Shown: piece by piece, positions 19,129 to 27,161 of the stretch
Layout of the letters: every line of letters begins with the position of its first letter
Numbering within the stretch: position 1 is the first letter of the stretch
DNA from: Croceicoccus estronivorus
GTDB taxonomy: Bacteria; Pseudomonadota; Alphaproteobacteria; Sphingomonadales; Sphingomonadaceae
Direction of reading: 5' to 3'
Assembly (NCBI RefSeq): GCF_001625325.1
Contig: NZ_JRQQ01000007.1
Coordinates: 223,868-287,867, forward strand
DNA: 64,000 nt
The notes under the pieces: model-generated
What the model saw: only the letters and a program-made list of their open reading frames with translations
Database searches by the model: none
Told to the model about the DNA's origin: nothing
Translations under genes and position numbers: made by a program

Positions 19129-19148
19129 GCGGGCGGCGACAGGTTTTT
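19112..19148 (+). terminator. Rho-independent terminator overlapping the end of the second RidA gene
   Basis: A perfect 10-bp G/C-rich stem (CTGTCGCCGC 19112-19121 with GCGGCGACAG 19133-19142) is followed by GTTTTT (19143-19148). The stop codon TGA (19126-19128) lies in the loop. It separates the receptor/Rieske/RidA genes from the glyoxalase gene, at least partly. Confidence 0.75.
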
Positions 19149-19170
19149 CAATCCCGCTGGTGATTTTCAC

Positions 19171-19596
19171 ATGAATTTGAATCCGCAAATCCTGCACACG
19201 ATGATCAGGGTACGGAATCTGCCCAGTTCCCTGACATTTTACTGCGATGCGCTTGGCATGTCGGAGATTGCCAGGCTCGACTTCGAGGAGGGGCGCTATT
19301 CTCTCGTCTATCTGGGCTATGGCAGTGATCCGGCCGATGCCATGCTGGAGCTGACGTTTAACTGGGACAGGGAGAGCGCATACGACCATGGCGATGCATA
19401 TGGGCATATTGCCGTTGGTGTTGATGATCTCACCAGTTTTTGTGATGCCTTGCGCGAGGCGGGGGTGGAGATTGTCCGGGAGCCGGGGCCGATGACAGGC
19501 TCTCCATTTGTCATCGCATTCGCGCAGGACCCCGATGGGTACAAGGTTGAGTTGATCCAGCGTCCGTTCGATCCGGCTGGCGCGGGCGGAGGCTGA
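19171..19596 (+). CDS. gloA: Lactoylglutathione lyase (glyoxalase I)
   Basis: 141 residues, close to the bacterial GloA pattern throughout (HTMIRVRNLPSSLTFY, LGYG, LELTFNWD, AYGHIAVGVDD, REPGPM, DPDGYKVELIQ). The four metal ligands of the family are visible: H9, E60, H79 and E127. It isomerises the hemithioacetal of methylglyoxal and glutathione to S-lactoylglutathione in the cytoplasm, or could act on a related glutathione adduct from the oxygenase pathway. It follows the RidA pair after 42 bp but behind a terminator, so it may be expressed partly independently. Confidence 0.93.
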   Translation: MNLNPQILHTMIRVRNLPSSLTFYCDALGMSEIARLDFEEGRYSLVYLGYGSDPADAMLELTFNWDRESAYDHGDAYGHIAVGVDDLTSFCDALREAGVEIVREPGPMTGSPFVIAFAQDPDGYKVELIQRPFDPAGAGGG

Positions 19597-19780
19597 CGCC
19601 CTCCTTCCTGACGATTGAAAGGGCTGGATCGCCCTGCATGGAACTCCACCGGCAGGGTTCGGCGCGCGCCTTCGTCATTCGGTCAGAAAACTGAAACACA
19701 GCTGTCTTTGAATCGCCATCACAGCTTCATGGAACTCCGCGAGTTGCTGCGCTGCACCATCGATTCTCCAGGGGCAGCAC

Positions 19781-22153
19781 ATGCAACATACAATCAAGAC
19801 ACCGAGCTTTTTTCTGGGGGCGAGCCTGATCGCCCTTGCCGTTTCCGTCCCAGCCTATGCCGAAGAAGCGGACAGCAGCGATATGGACGACCGGGAAATC
19901 ATCGTTACCGGCATTCGCGCAACCTACACCAACGCCGAAGTGACCGAGGCGATGATCTCCCAGCAGGCTCCGCTCGCCTCAGCGCTCGATCTGGTCGATG
20001 CTCTGCCCGGCGTGCAGGTGCAGGAAGGCGATGCTTTCGGTTTCGATGACTGGTCGACCGCAGTGTCCGTTCGCGGTTTCCAGACCAATCTGGATACCCA
20101 GCAGATCGGCATCACCATCGATGGTCTGCCCAATGGCGATTCTAACTACGGCGGCGGCGCCAAGGCCAATCGCTATATCGATACGATGAACCTTGCCACC
20201 GTCGAGGTTTCGCAAGGAACCGCCGACATTGCCACGCGATCGAACGAGGCGCTGGGCGGCACGCTCAACTTCATTACGTCCGATCCGCTTGAGGAAATGC
20301 GTGTACGCGTTTCCGGTTCAATCGGCGATTCCGACGCCCGCCGTATCTATGGCCGTTTCGATACGGGTACATTCCTTGATGGTGCGGCCCGTGCCTGGGT
20401 GTCCTATGCGCATCAGGAGGCGACCGATTGGGTTGGCGGTTCGGCTCAGAACCGCCGCGACAATTTTGCCGGCAAATTCATTATCGACACTCCGGTCAAA
20501 TTCACGGGCTACGTCAGCTATGACGATGCGCAGGAGGACAACTACGACCAGGTCTATTCCGCGCTGCAGTATCAGTATTATCCGCATACCGACGGCCTGA
20601 CCGGCGAATGGACCGGCATCCCCTATCAGGACCAGGCCTATCGCCGCGCCTGGTCGACATTGCGCAAGAACTTCTTCGCCTATCTCAAGGCGGATACCAC
20701 GATCGGAGACGCGCTCGATCTGAACGCGGCGGTCTATTATCACGACATGAGCGGCCGGGGTGACTGGGTGCCGCAATATGTTGTCGATGTGACTGACGAT
20801 GGCGCGGGCAATCCGCAGAGTGAGTTGTCGGGGATCGGCACGGTTTCCGGCGGTTCGCCGCTGGGCACGATCTATTTCGTGGATGCGAACGGGGTTGCGT
20901 TGACCCCGATGGACGGTTGCGAAGGTGCGCTGACCTATCCTTACGGCGGCACAACCGATCCGAACTACGATCCCGCGTGCTATGCGGAAGGTGCGATTGG
21001 TGCGCAGTCCTATCGCCACACGCATTATCGCAAGGATCGCACGGGTTTCACTGCCGATGGCACATGGCGGGCAAGCTTCGGTTCGGTCGAGAATACCCTG
21101 CGCGCGGGCATCTGGTACGAAGACACGCATCGGCAGGAATGGCGCGATTGGCATAACGTGATCGATACGACGACCGGTCCAGCCTATGAACCCACGCCTT
21201 ACTGGACCCAGTACAGCCGCAAGTACCCGCAGGACACATTCAAGTGGTACGCACAGGAAGAAGTGAAGTTTGGTCCGGTCACGGCAAATTTTGGCGCCAA
21301 GCAGTTCATTCATCACATCAAGCGCATCGATCGGTTTGGCGACACCGAAGATACGAATTTCAAGTCGACCTCGGACGTGCTGCTTTCGGGCGGTATTCAG
21401 GTCGAGCCGATGCAGGGGCTGAACCTGTTCGCCGGTTATGCCGAGAATTTCAAAGCGTTGACCGATGCCGTGCTGGAATTCGGCAATGCCGACTTGTCCA
21501 GCCTGAAACCTGAAACCGCGGAAAACTGGGAAGCGGGCGTGCGATATTCGAACCGCCTGTTCGGCGCTTCGGCGACCTGGTTCAAAAGCAAATTCTCCAA
21601 CAAGGTGATCTTCGTGTCGAACAGCACGGAGGCGGGCAACGACTATCTGGGTGAAGGCGATGGCAAGTTCTTCAACGCAGGCGGGATTGATGCGGAAGGT
21701 TTCGAATTGCTGGCCAATGTCCGCCCGTTGCCGGGGCTGAACCTGTACGGCTCCTATACCTATATCGACCCCACCTATCGTGGCACGGGCAACCCGACGC
21801 TCGATGAAGAGCAGGGCATTACGCCAGGCAATACGGTGGCCGGTATCGCCAATCACATGTGGGTGCTCTCCGCCAATTACGAGACCGGGCCTTTCCGCAT
21901 TGGCATTTCGGGCAAGTTCACCGGCGATCGTTATGTCGATGCGGCCAATACCTGGGTTGCCGAGAGTTACTTCCTCACCGACCTGAATATCGGAGTGAGG
22001 GGTGACGTGTTGAGTGACACTCTCAAGGGGGTCGACTTCTCTCTGACAATCAACAACCTCACGGATGAGGATTATCTTGGCGGTATTTCAAGCAATTATG
22101 CCTGGATCGGCGCCCCGCGCACTGCGGTATTCACGGTAACTGCCGACTTCTGA
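19781..22153 (+). CDS. TonB-dependent outer-membrane receptor (phosphate-group locus)
   Basis: 790 residues with signal peptide (cut after PAYA, about residue 27). The plug begins REIIVTGIRATYTNAEVTEA and continues ALPGVQVQEGD and the conserved SVRGFQTN; the barrel ends in AVFTVTADF. The plug differs from the IVVTARRR type of the other three receptors. It is followed by phoD after 88 bp, so it probably takes up a phosphorylated organic compound or products of its cleavage. The 184-bp upstream gap has no clear promoter or Pho box; it carries CACAGCT twice (19697 and 19720, 23 bp apart). Confidence 0.94.
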   Translation: MQHTIKTPSFFLGASLIALAVSVPAYAEEADSSDMDDREIIVTGIRATYTNAEVTEAMISQQAPLASALDLVDALPGVQVQEGDAFGFDDWSTAVSVRGFQTNLDTQQIGITIDGLPNGDSNYGGGAKANRYIDTMNLATVEVSQGTADIATRSNEALGGTLNFITSDPLEEMRVRVSGSIGDSDARRIYGRFDTGTFLDGAARAWVSYAHQEATDWVGGSAQNRRDNFAGKFIIDTPVKFTGYVSYDDAQEDNYDQVYSALQYQYYPHTDGLTGEWTGIPYQDQAYRRAWSTLRKNFFAYLKADTTIGDALDLNAAVYYHDMSGRGDWVPQYVVDVTDDGAGNPQSELSGIGTVSGGSPLGTIYFVDANGVALTPMDGCEGALTYPYGGTTDPNYDPACYAEGAIGAQSYRHTHYRKDRTGFTADGTWRASFGSVENTLRAGIWYEDTHRQEWRDWHNVIDTTTGPAYEPTPYWTQYSRKYPQDTFKWYAQEEVKFGPVTANFGAKQFIHHIKRIDRFGDTEDTNFKSTSDVLLSGGIQVEPMQGLNLFAGYAENFKALTDAVLEFGNADLSSLKPETAENWEAGVRYSNRLFGASATWFKSKFSNKVIFVSNSTEAGNDYLGEGDGKFFNAGGIDAEGFELLANVRPLPGLNLYGSYTYIDPTYRGTGNPTLDEEQGITPGNTVAGIANHMWVLSANYETGPFRIGISGKFTGDRYVDAANTWVAESYFLTDLNIGVRGDVLSDTLKGVDFSLTINNLTDEDYLGGISSNYAWIGAPRTAVFTVTADF

Positions 22154-22165
22154 TTTCAGGAAACG

Positions 22166-22202
22166 ATGGGGCGGCACGGGGTTTCGAGCTCGTGCCCCCC
22201 AT
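22166..22202 (+). terminator. Hairpin between TonB receptor and phoD (possible partial terminator)
   Basis: A 12-bp stem with one bulged C (22166-22178 with 22191-22202, 12-nt loop) lies 12 bp after the receptor stop. No T-run follows, so attenuation or mRNA protection is as likely as termination. Confidence 0.5.
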
Positions 22203-22241
22203 TCTGCCATTTTCACGGCGCTTCAAACAAGGAGCAGGGCG

Positions 22242-23945
22242 ATGCTCAAGTTTCCGAATTTTGCGGTTTCCCGCCGCACCACTCTTGCCGGGCTTGCCGG
22301 TGCAACATTTCTGTCAACCTTGCCGATGCGCGCCCTGGCGCAGGATCAGGGAGACAATCCTGCCTTTCGCCATGGCGTTGCGAGCGGCGATCCAACCCAC
22401 AATGCGGTGGTGCTCTGGACCCGCATCGAACCCGAGCATGGCACTGGCGATATTGGCTGGGAACTGGCGCGCGATGTGCAGTTTTCCGACATCGTGCAGG
22501 GTGGGGTGGCGCAGACGGGTGAGGCGCGGGACTACACGATCAAGATTCTGGCAACAGGCCTGCAACCGGGGGCGACGTATTACTACCGTTTCCGCAAGGG
22601 TGAGTTCGTCTCGCCTGTGGGGCGGACCCGCACGATCCCCGCAGGGCATCTGGACCGTTTGAGCATCGCGCTGGCTTCGTGTTCGAATTTCGCTTTCGGT
22701 TTTTTCAACGCCTATGATGCGATCGCCAAGGATCCCGAAGTCGATTTCGTCCTGCACACCGGCGACTATATCTATGAATATGGCGCGGACGGTTGGGGTG
22801 GGGATCTCTCCCGCAAGATCGGGCGCGTCCACGAACCGGCCCACGAAATTATCTCGCTTGCCGACTATCGCCAGCGCCACGCGCAATACAAGCGTGATGC
22901 CGGAAGCAAGGCGATGCACGCGGCACACCCCTTGATGGCTTGTTGGGACGATCATGAGAGCGCCAACAATCCCTGGACTGGCGGGGCGGAAAACCATCAG
23001 CCCGAAACCGAAGGCAGTTGGGAGGACCGTCGGGCCGCTTCTATCCAGGCGTATTATGAGTGGATGCCGATCCGCGAGCCGGAATGGCTGGAGATCGAGG
23101 GGCGGACCCGAGCGCAATTCTGGCGCACCTACAGCTTTGGTGACCTCGCCACCATGGTGACTCTGGAAACGCGCCATACGGCACGAGCCCGTCAGATCGA
23201 TTACATGGACTACGTGGACAAGATTGCCAGCGAAGCGGATGCGGCCCATCTGCGTGACGCGGTGATTGGCGCAGAGGGGCGCACCATGCTGTCGCCGGAA
23301 ATGGAGGCTGACCTGTCAGATGCGCTTTCCGCATCGGTAGCGGAAAGACAGCCGTGGCGGCTTATTGGCAACCAGATTCCTATCGCGCGGACCCCGGTGC
23401 CCGATCTTGTGGCCAAGGGTGTGCTGCCCGATCCTTCGGCGGACCCGCAGGCAAGTTTCGCGGCGAAGGCACTGGCATGGAAAGGCAAATGGAACCTGCC
23501 ATTCTATCCTGACACCTGGGATGGGTATCCCTGGGCGCGTGAGCGTTTCTATGATCTTGCCCGCAAGGCTGGTGCCAGCGATCTGATTTTCCTTACCGGA
23601 GACAGCCACAGCTTCTGGGCCAACAGTCTTTTCGACAAGACCGGCAACCCTGCGGGGATAGAGCTCGGCACTTCCGGGATTTCCTCTCCGGGCGATTTCA
23701 TCTCGAGCGGATTTGGTCCCGGCCTGTCACAATCGCTTGACCGTGCCTTCGCCGAATATGTGCCGGAGGTTCTCTGGACCGACAATATGCACAACGGTTA
23801 CGTTCGCCTCGATCTCGAACGGGACCATGCCAGAGCAAGTTTCATAGCGGTCGATACCGTTCTGACTACCGCCTACCGTGTCGGCACATTGCGGCGCTAT
23901 GCCGTGAACAAGCGGGACGGGGCGCTCTCGCTCGATCTGATTTAA
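22242..23945 (+). CDS. phoD: Alkaline phosphatase/phosphodiesterase PhoD, Tat-exported
   Basis: 567 residues. The twin-arginine signal (SRRTTLAGLAG, R11-R12, cut near ALAQ) leads to the PhoD N-terminal domain (FRHGVASGDPT, VLWTRI) and metallophosphatase core. Metal-binding motifs are visible: HTGDYIYEY, CWDDHESANN and TGDSHSFWAN. Uses Fe3+/Ca2+ in the family to release phosphate from mono- and diesters in the periplasm. Start ATG 22242 has GGAGCAGGGCG upstream. Last gene of the receptor operon, ending on a hairpin shared with the convergent PafA-type phosphatase. Confidence 0.96.
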   Translation: MLKFPNFAVSRRTTLAGLAGATFLSTLPMRALAQDQGDNPAFRHGVASGDPTHNAVVLWTRIEPEHGTGDIGWELARDVQFSDIVQGGVAQTGEARDYTIKILATGLQPGATYYYRFRKGEFVSPVGRTRTIPAGHLDRLSIALASCSNFAFGFFNAYDAIAKDPEVDFVLHTGDYIYEYGADGWGGDLSRKIGRVHEPAHEIISLADYRQRHAQYKRDAGSKAMHAAHPLMACWDDHESANNPWTGGAENHQPETEGSWEDRRAASIQAYYEWMPIREPEWLEIEGRTRAQFWRTYSFGDLATMVTLETRHTARARQIDYMDYVDKIASEADAAHLRDAVIGAEGRTMLSPEMEADLSDALSASVAERQPWRLIGNQIPIARTPVPDLVAKGVLPDPSADPQASFAAKALAWKGKWNLPFYPDTWDGYPWARERFYDLARKAGASDLIFLTGDSHSFWANSLFDKTGNPAGIELGTSGISSPGDFISSGFGPGLSQSLDRAFAEYVPEVLWTDNMHNGYVRLDLERDHARASFIAVDTVLTTAYRVGTLRRYAVNKRDGALSLDLI

Positions 23946-23948
23946 GCG

Positions 23949-23980
23949 CATCGGGCAGCCTGGCGTCAGGCTGCCCGATG
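23949..23980. terminator. Bidirectional hairpin between phoD and the PafA-type phosphatase
   Basis: A perfect 14-bp stem (23949-23962 with 23967-23980, loop GCGT) lies in the 46 bp between two convergent stop codons. A T-run is lacking on both sides. Confidence 0.8.
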
Positions 23981-23991
23981 GTTCACGCCTA

Positions 23992-25710
23992 TCAAGGCCT
24001 TGGGGCGCAGGTGTCGCGCTCGCTTCCGTCAATATCGAGACAGCGCCCATCGAAACTGCCTGCCGGGACGTTCAATCCGAGTACGGCCACAAGGGTGGGG
24101 GCGATGTCCACGGTGTCGACTGGTGCAGGCTGTTCAAGGCCGGGCATACCCTTGCGCCAGAACATCAGCGGTACCCGCCGATCATAGTCCCAGGGGCTCC
24201 CGTGCGTGGTCACATAGTAGGGGTCGGGAACGGGGATCGACACAATCGCGCGATGCAGGATGGTGTAGACGTCGCCCGTGCGTTCGGGGTCGAACGAAGC
24301 CCGCGCACGCTGTTCCAGTGTCCAATCCTGGGGCGATCCCGATGGCATCGGTATCCGGGCAAGTTCGTCTTTCCGATAGACCGCCTGCACCTGTGGATGG
24401 GCCTTCAGTTTGGAGACGAGCCTGTCGATCACTTCCGCTCTCGTTTCGGGCGGCAGGTCGCGGGTCACATAATAGTCGCCAGAAGGGGATTCCGAATAGA
24501 TCAGCTGCGCCTCACCCGGATTTCGTGATTGTGCCGGATCCTGACGGATGAATTGCGTGAGTTTCAGTTCGGTTGCGATTGCCTGGCCAAGCTCAAGATC
24601 TGTGAGCGCGGCATCAGCACGGGCGCCATCGGGCATCGCCTGCTGGTCGAGACGCTCCGGCACGTCGATGCCGCCGTGGTCTGCAGTCAACATTACGACA
24701 TAATCCAGGCCCTGCGCGTCGAGCTTGTCAAAGAAGTTGCCTAGTGATCGGTCGAGCTCGGCCATCTGGATGCACATTTCCATGCCTTCGTTTCCGAAAG
24801 CATGGCCGACATAATCGGTTGCCGAAAGACTGACGGAAAGCAGATCGGGTGTGGACTGCTTCCCGAGCTTCATGGTGTCGATCAACCGAAGGGCAAGGTC
24901 GAGAGTGGCACCATCCAGTCGTGGCGAATATTTGAAGCTCTTGGGCTGATCGGCCTTCAATGCGAACCGACCGGTGCCTACAGGTGTCGTGCCGACTTGC
25001 ACCGCTCGATCACGGGAAAGGCACCAGGATGGGCCATTCATGGGCGGCGCCCCTGCAGTGATCGTGGTCAATACCTGCTGGTTGACGGTCATCGCATCGG
25101 GCGCCAGCGCGACACCGTTGAACGATGTGAAACCCTGCTCCAGCCACCAGTATGCCTGATCGATCTTGTGACCGCCCATCATCACTACCGCCCGATCCTT
25201 GCCCGAGACCGCGACGTTGCGGCTGGTCGGCCATGCCTTCTTCATCCTGTCGCCGAGTGTCGGTACACGCAGATGGCTGGCGGACACGACCGGATACTTC
25301 GAACTGCTGTTCGGATCGGTCTCATCCTCGGCGCAGTAAACCCGTTTTTCTTCACGGTTGAGCGTCACGTCGTACCAGGCGTTGGCGATGATGCCGGACC
25401 GGGCGGGATGAACGCCGGTGAGCAACGTGGAATGGCCGGGGCAAGTTTCCGTCGCGGCGTGGCTCTGGTATGCGGAGGAAAAGACCGCACCCTGCATCAG
25501 TCGCGCCAGGCCTCCGGTAAAATGCTGCCGGTATTGGGCGAAGAGATCGGCGGAAAATTGGTCGACTGCAATGGCGACAACCAGGCGGGGCGCATCGGAG
25601 GCGGGCTTGTCTGCGGCTTGGACAGGTTCGGCTGGGCGGGCAAGGGCCATGGGCGCGACGGACAGGGCAAGGGCCGCGGCAAACGCGGAAAATACAGGCT
25701 TGATAGGCAT
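23992..25710 (-). CDS. Secreted alkaline phosphatase, PafA/PhoK (SPAP) type
   Basis: 572 residues with a Sec signal peptide (to about residue 24, MALA). Alkaline-phosphatase superfamily with Thr nucleophile: Thr89 directly before CPGH (TETCPGHSTLLTG). Metal ligands are in AVDQ (D50), SLSATDYVGHAFG, TADHGG and the C-terminal THGSPWDYDRRVP. Closest by pattern to the Sphingomonas PhoK/SPAP enzymes, which hydrolyse many phosphomonoesters outside the cell without phosphate inhibition. Start ATG 25710 has GAGGAAG 5 nt upstream. Convergent with phoD; single-gene unit. Confidence 0.93.
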   Translation of the reverse strand: MPIKPVFSAFAAALALSVAPMALARPAEPVQAADKPASDAPRLVVAIAVDQFSADLFAQYRQHFTGGLARLMQGAVFSSAYQSHAATETCPGHSTLLTGVHPARSGIIANAWYDVTLNREEKRVYCAEDETDPNSSSKYPVVSASHLRVPTLGDRMKKAWPTSRNVAVSGKDRAVVMMGGHKIDQAYWWLEQGFTSFNGVALAPDAMTVNQQVLTTITAGAPPMNGPSWCLSRDRAVQVGTTPVGTGRFALKADQPKSFKYSPRLDGATLDLALRLIDTMKLGKQSTPDLLSVSLSATDYVGHAFGNEGMEMCIQMAELDRSLGNFFDKLDAQGLDYVVMLTADHGGIDVPERLDQQAMPDGARADAALTDLELGQAIATELKLTQFIRQDPAQSRNPGEAQLIYSESPSGDYYVTRDLPPETRAEVIDRLVSKLKAHPQVQAVYRKDELARIPMPSGSPQDWTLEQRARASFDPERTGDVYTILHRAIVSIPVPDPYYVTTHGSPWDYDRRVPLMFWRKGMPGLEQPAPVDTVDIAPTLVAVLGLNVPAGSFDGRCLDIDGSERDTCAPRP

Positions 25711-25842
25711 CAGGCTTCCTCGAAGCTTGGCTGGAAGATCGGCAGTCGAGGCACGTCGCTATTGCCCAATTGTTGCGTTGCTGTGGCAGTGGGACCGGGC
25801 GGCTCAGGGCCGGAGGGCATTTTCCATCCCTAGTTTATATTG

Positions 25843-25856
25843 AGGAGGCGCCTCCT
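25843..25856. promoter_or_regulatory. Perfect 14-bp palindrome upstream of SDR/NTF2 pair
   Basis: AGGAGGCGCCTCCT is fully self-complementary, sits 80 bp before the SDR start, and follows the AT-rich TAGTTTATATTG (25831-25842), which could hold a -10 element. It may be an operator; the regulator is unknown. The remainder of the 226-bp divergent gap shows nothing else. Confidence 0.4.
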
Positions 25857-25936
25857 TCTGGAAACGGGGAGACTGGTATGGAGAATCGGGCGGAACGATG
25901 CCGCCTGCCGCATATGCAAGACAGGAGAGTGTGAGG

Positions 25937-26722
25937 ATGCTGTTGAAGGACAAGGTCGTTGTCATCACGGGCGTAGGGCCGGGGATGGGACAGGCGATGG
26001 CGAAGATCGCGGCACAGGAAGGCGCGAAAGTGGTGCTGGGTGCGCGCAATCAGGCATTCATCGATGGTGTCGCTGCTGACATTCGCGCGGCTGGTGGCGA
26101 AGCCGTGGCACGCTCCACCGACGTAACGCGCCGGGCCGATTGCGACGGGCTGGTCGCGGCTGGTGTCGAGGCATTCGGACGGATCGATGGATTGGTCAGT
26201 TCAGCCTACATCGGAGGCGAAGATGCGCTGTTCGAAAATGGCGATGTCGAAAGCTGGAGCAAAGTCATCGATGTCGCTGCGCTGGGTGCTGCCCGTATGG
26301 CACAGGCGGTGCTGGAACCCATGAAAGCTGCGGGTGGCGGTGCAATTGTCAATGTCGCGACGATGCAATCGCTGAAGCCGTTGCCGGGTGGTTCGATCTC
26401 CTACGCCGTGGCGAAGGGAGCGATGACCACGTTTACCCGCCAGGCGGCAGCCGATCTGGGCAAGTTCAACATTCGCGTGAACAGCACCCGGATGGGCTGG
26501 CTGTGGGGCGATCCGGTGAAGCAGGCGGTGAAGCGCATCGTCGAGCATACCGGCGGGACCGAACAGGACTTTATCGACAGCGTGGCGGCACGAATTCCAC
26601 TGGGCGTCATCCCTCCGGAAGAGGAATGCGCCAAATCCGTCCTGATGCTCGTTTCCGATTACACGCGCATGGTCACGGGTGCGGTGCTGGATGTGAACGG
26701 CGGCGAATGGATGGCTCCGTAA
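25937..26722 (+). CDS. Short-chain dehydrogenase/reductase (SDR)
   Basis: NAD(P)-dependent oxidoreductase of 261 residues. The cofactor motif is TGVGPGMG, and the active site is YAVAKGA preceded by the Ser region NVATMQSL. ATG 25937 is chosen because ACAGGAGAG lies 9 nt upstream and the SDR fold starts at LLKDKVVVITG; an ATG at 25898 would add a 13-residue tail. The NTF2-like gene follows after 30 bp, so the two make a pair typical of steroid/terpenoid catabolic operons. Substrate unknown. Confidence 0.93.
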   Translation: MLLKDKVVVITGVGPGMGQAMAKIAAQEGAKVVLGARNQAFIDGVAADIRAAGGEAVARSTDVTRRADCDGLVAAGVEAFGRIDGLVSSAYIGGEDALFENGDVESWSKVIDVAALGAARMAQAVLEPMKAAGGGAIVNVATMQSLKPLPGGSISYAVAKGAMTTFTRQAAADLGKFNIRVNSTRMGWLWGDPVKQAVKRIVEHTGGTEQDFIDSVAARIPLGVIPPEEECAKSVLMLVSDYTRMVTGAVLDVNGGEWMAP

Positions 26723-26752
26723 GTTTACGATAACGGGTAGGAGGATAATTCT

Positions 26753-27124
26753 ATGGAACTCAAAGATATTCCTGTCACTTCGCTGTCCGCTGTGAAGGCG
26801 CGCGATCGTGAAGGATGGCTTGCGTTGTTTGCCGACGATGCGGTGGTCGAAGATCCGGTGGGACCGTGCGAATGGGATCCGGAAGGCAAGGGGCAAAGGG
26901 GCAAGGCAGCGATTGCGGCCTTCTATGACATGTTTGCCGGCTTTCAGGACTCGTTCGATTTCGAGATTCACCACCAGGAACCGCGTGGCTGTGAAGTCGC
27001 AGTGTTTGTGACGATGCACATCACAATGAAGGATGGCACGAAATCGTCGAGCAAGGCGATCAACATCTACAAGCAGGCGCCGGACGGTCGCGTCCAGTCG
27101 CTGCGTTCGTTCTGGAACGCCTGA
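26753..27124 (+). CDS. NTF2-like protein related to ketosteroid isomerase
   Basis: 123 residues of the NTF2/SnoaL fold. FADDAVVEDPVG resembles the steroid delta-isomerase motif and keeps the catalytic base (D34). By my alignment, however, the oxyanion-hole Tyr and second Asp of true ketosteroid isomerases are missing (Ser region near 10-14, and KAINIY where DVIDVM is expected). An isomerase or binding protein with altered chemistry is plausible. AGGAGG lies ahead of ATG 26753. Second gene of the SDR operon. Confidence 0.8.
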   Translation: MELKDIPVTSLSAVKARDREGWLALFADDAVVEDPVGPCEWDPEGKGQRGKAAIAAFYDMFAGFQDSFDFEIHHQEPRGCEVAVFVTMHITMKDGTKSSSKAINIYKQAPDGRVQSLRSFWNA

Positions 27125-27161
27125 CCCGGCCTGGAACGGGCGGGGGCGGTGTACAACGTCG

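Noticed and set aside
19697..19726. Pho box upstream of the phosphate-locus receptor
   Set aside because: The two CACAGCT copies are 23 bp apart rather than 11 and do not fit the CTGTCAT-type consensus.
20318..21856. A 512-codon open frame on the minus strand
   Set aside because: Antisense to the TonB receptor, whose plug and barrel motifs are unambiguous; composition is typical of a GC-rich shadow frame.
24802..25833. A 343-codon open frame on the + strand
   Set aside because: Antisense to the PafA/PhoK-type phosphatase with its complete active site.
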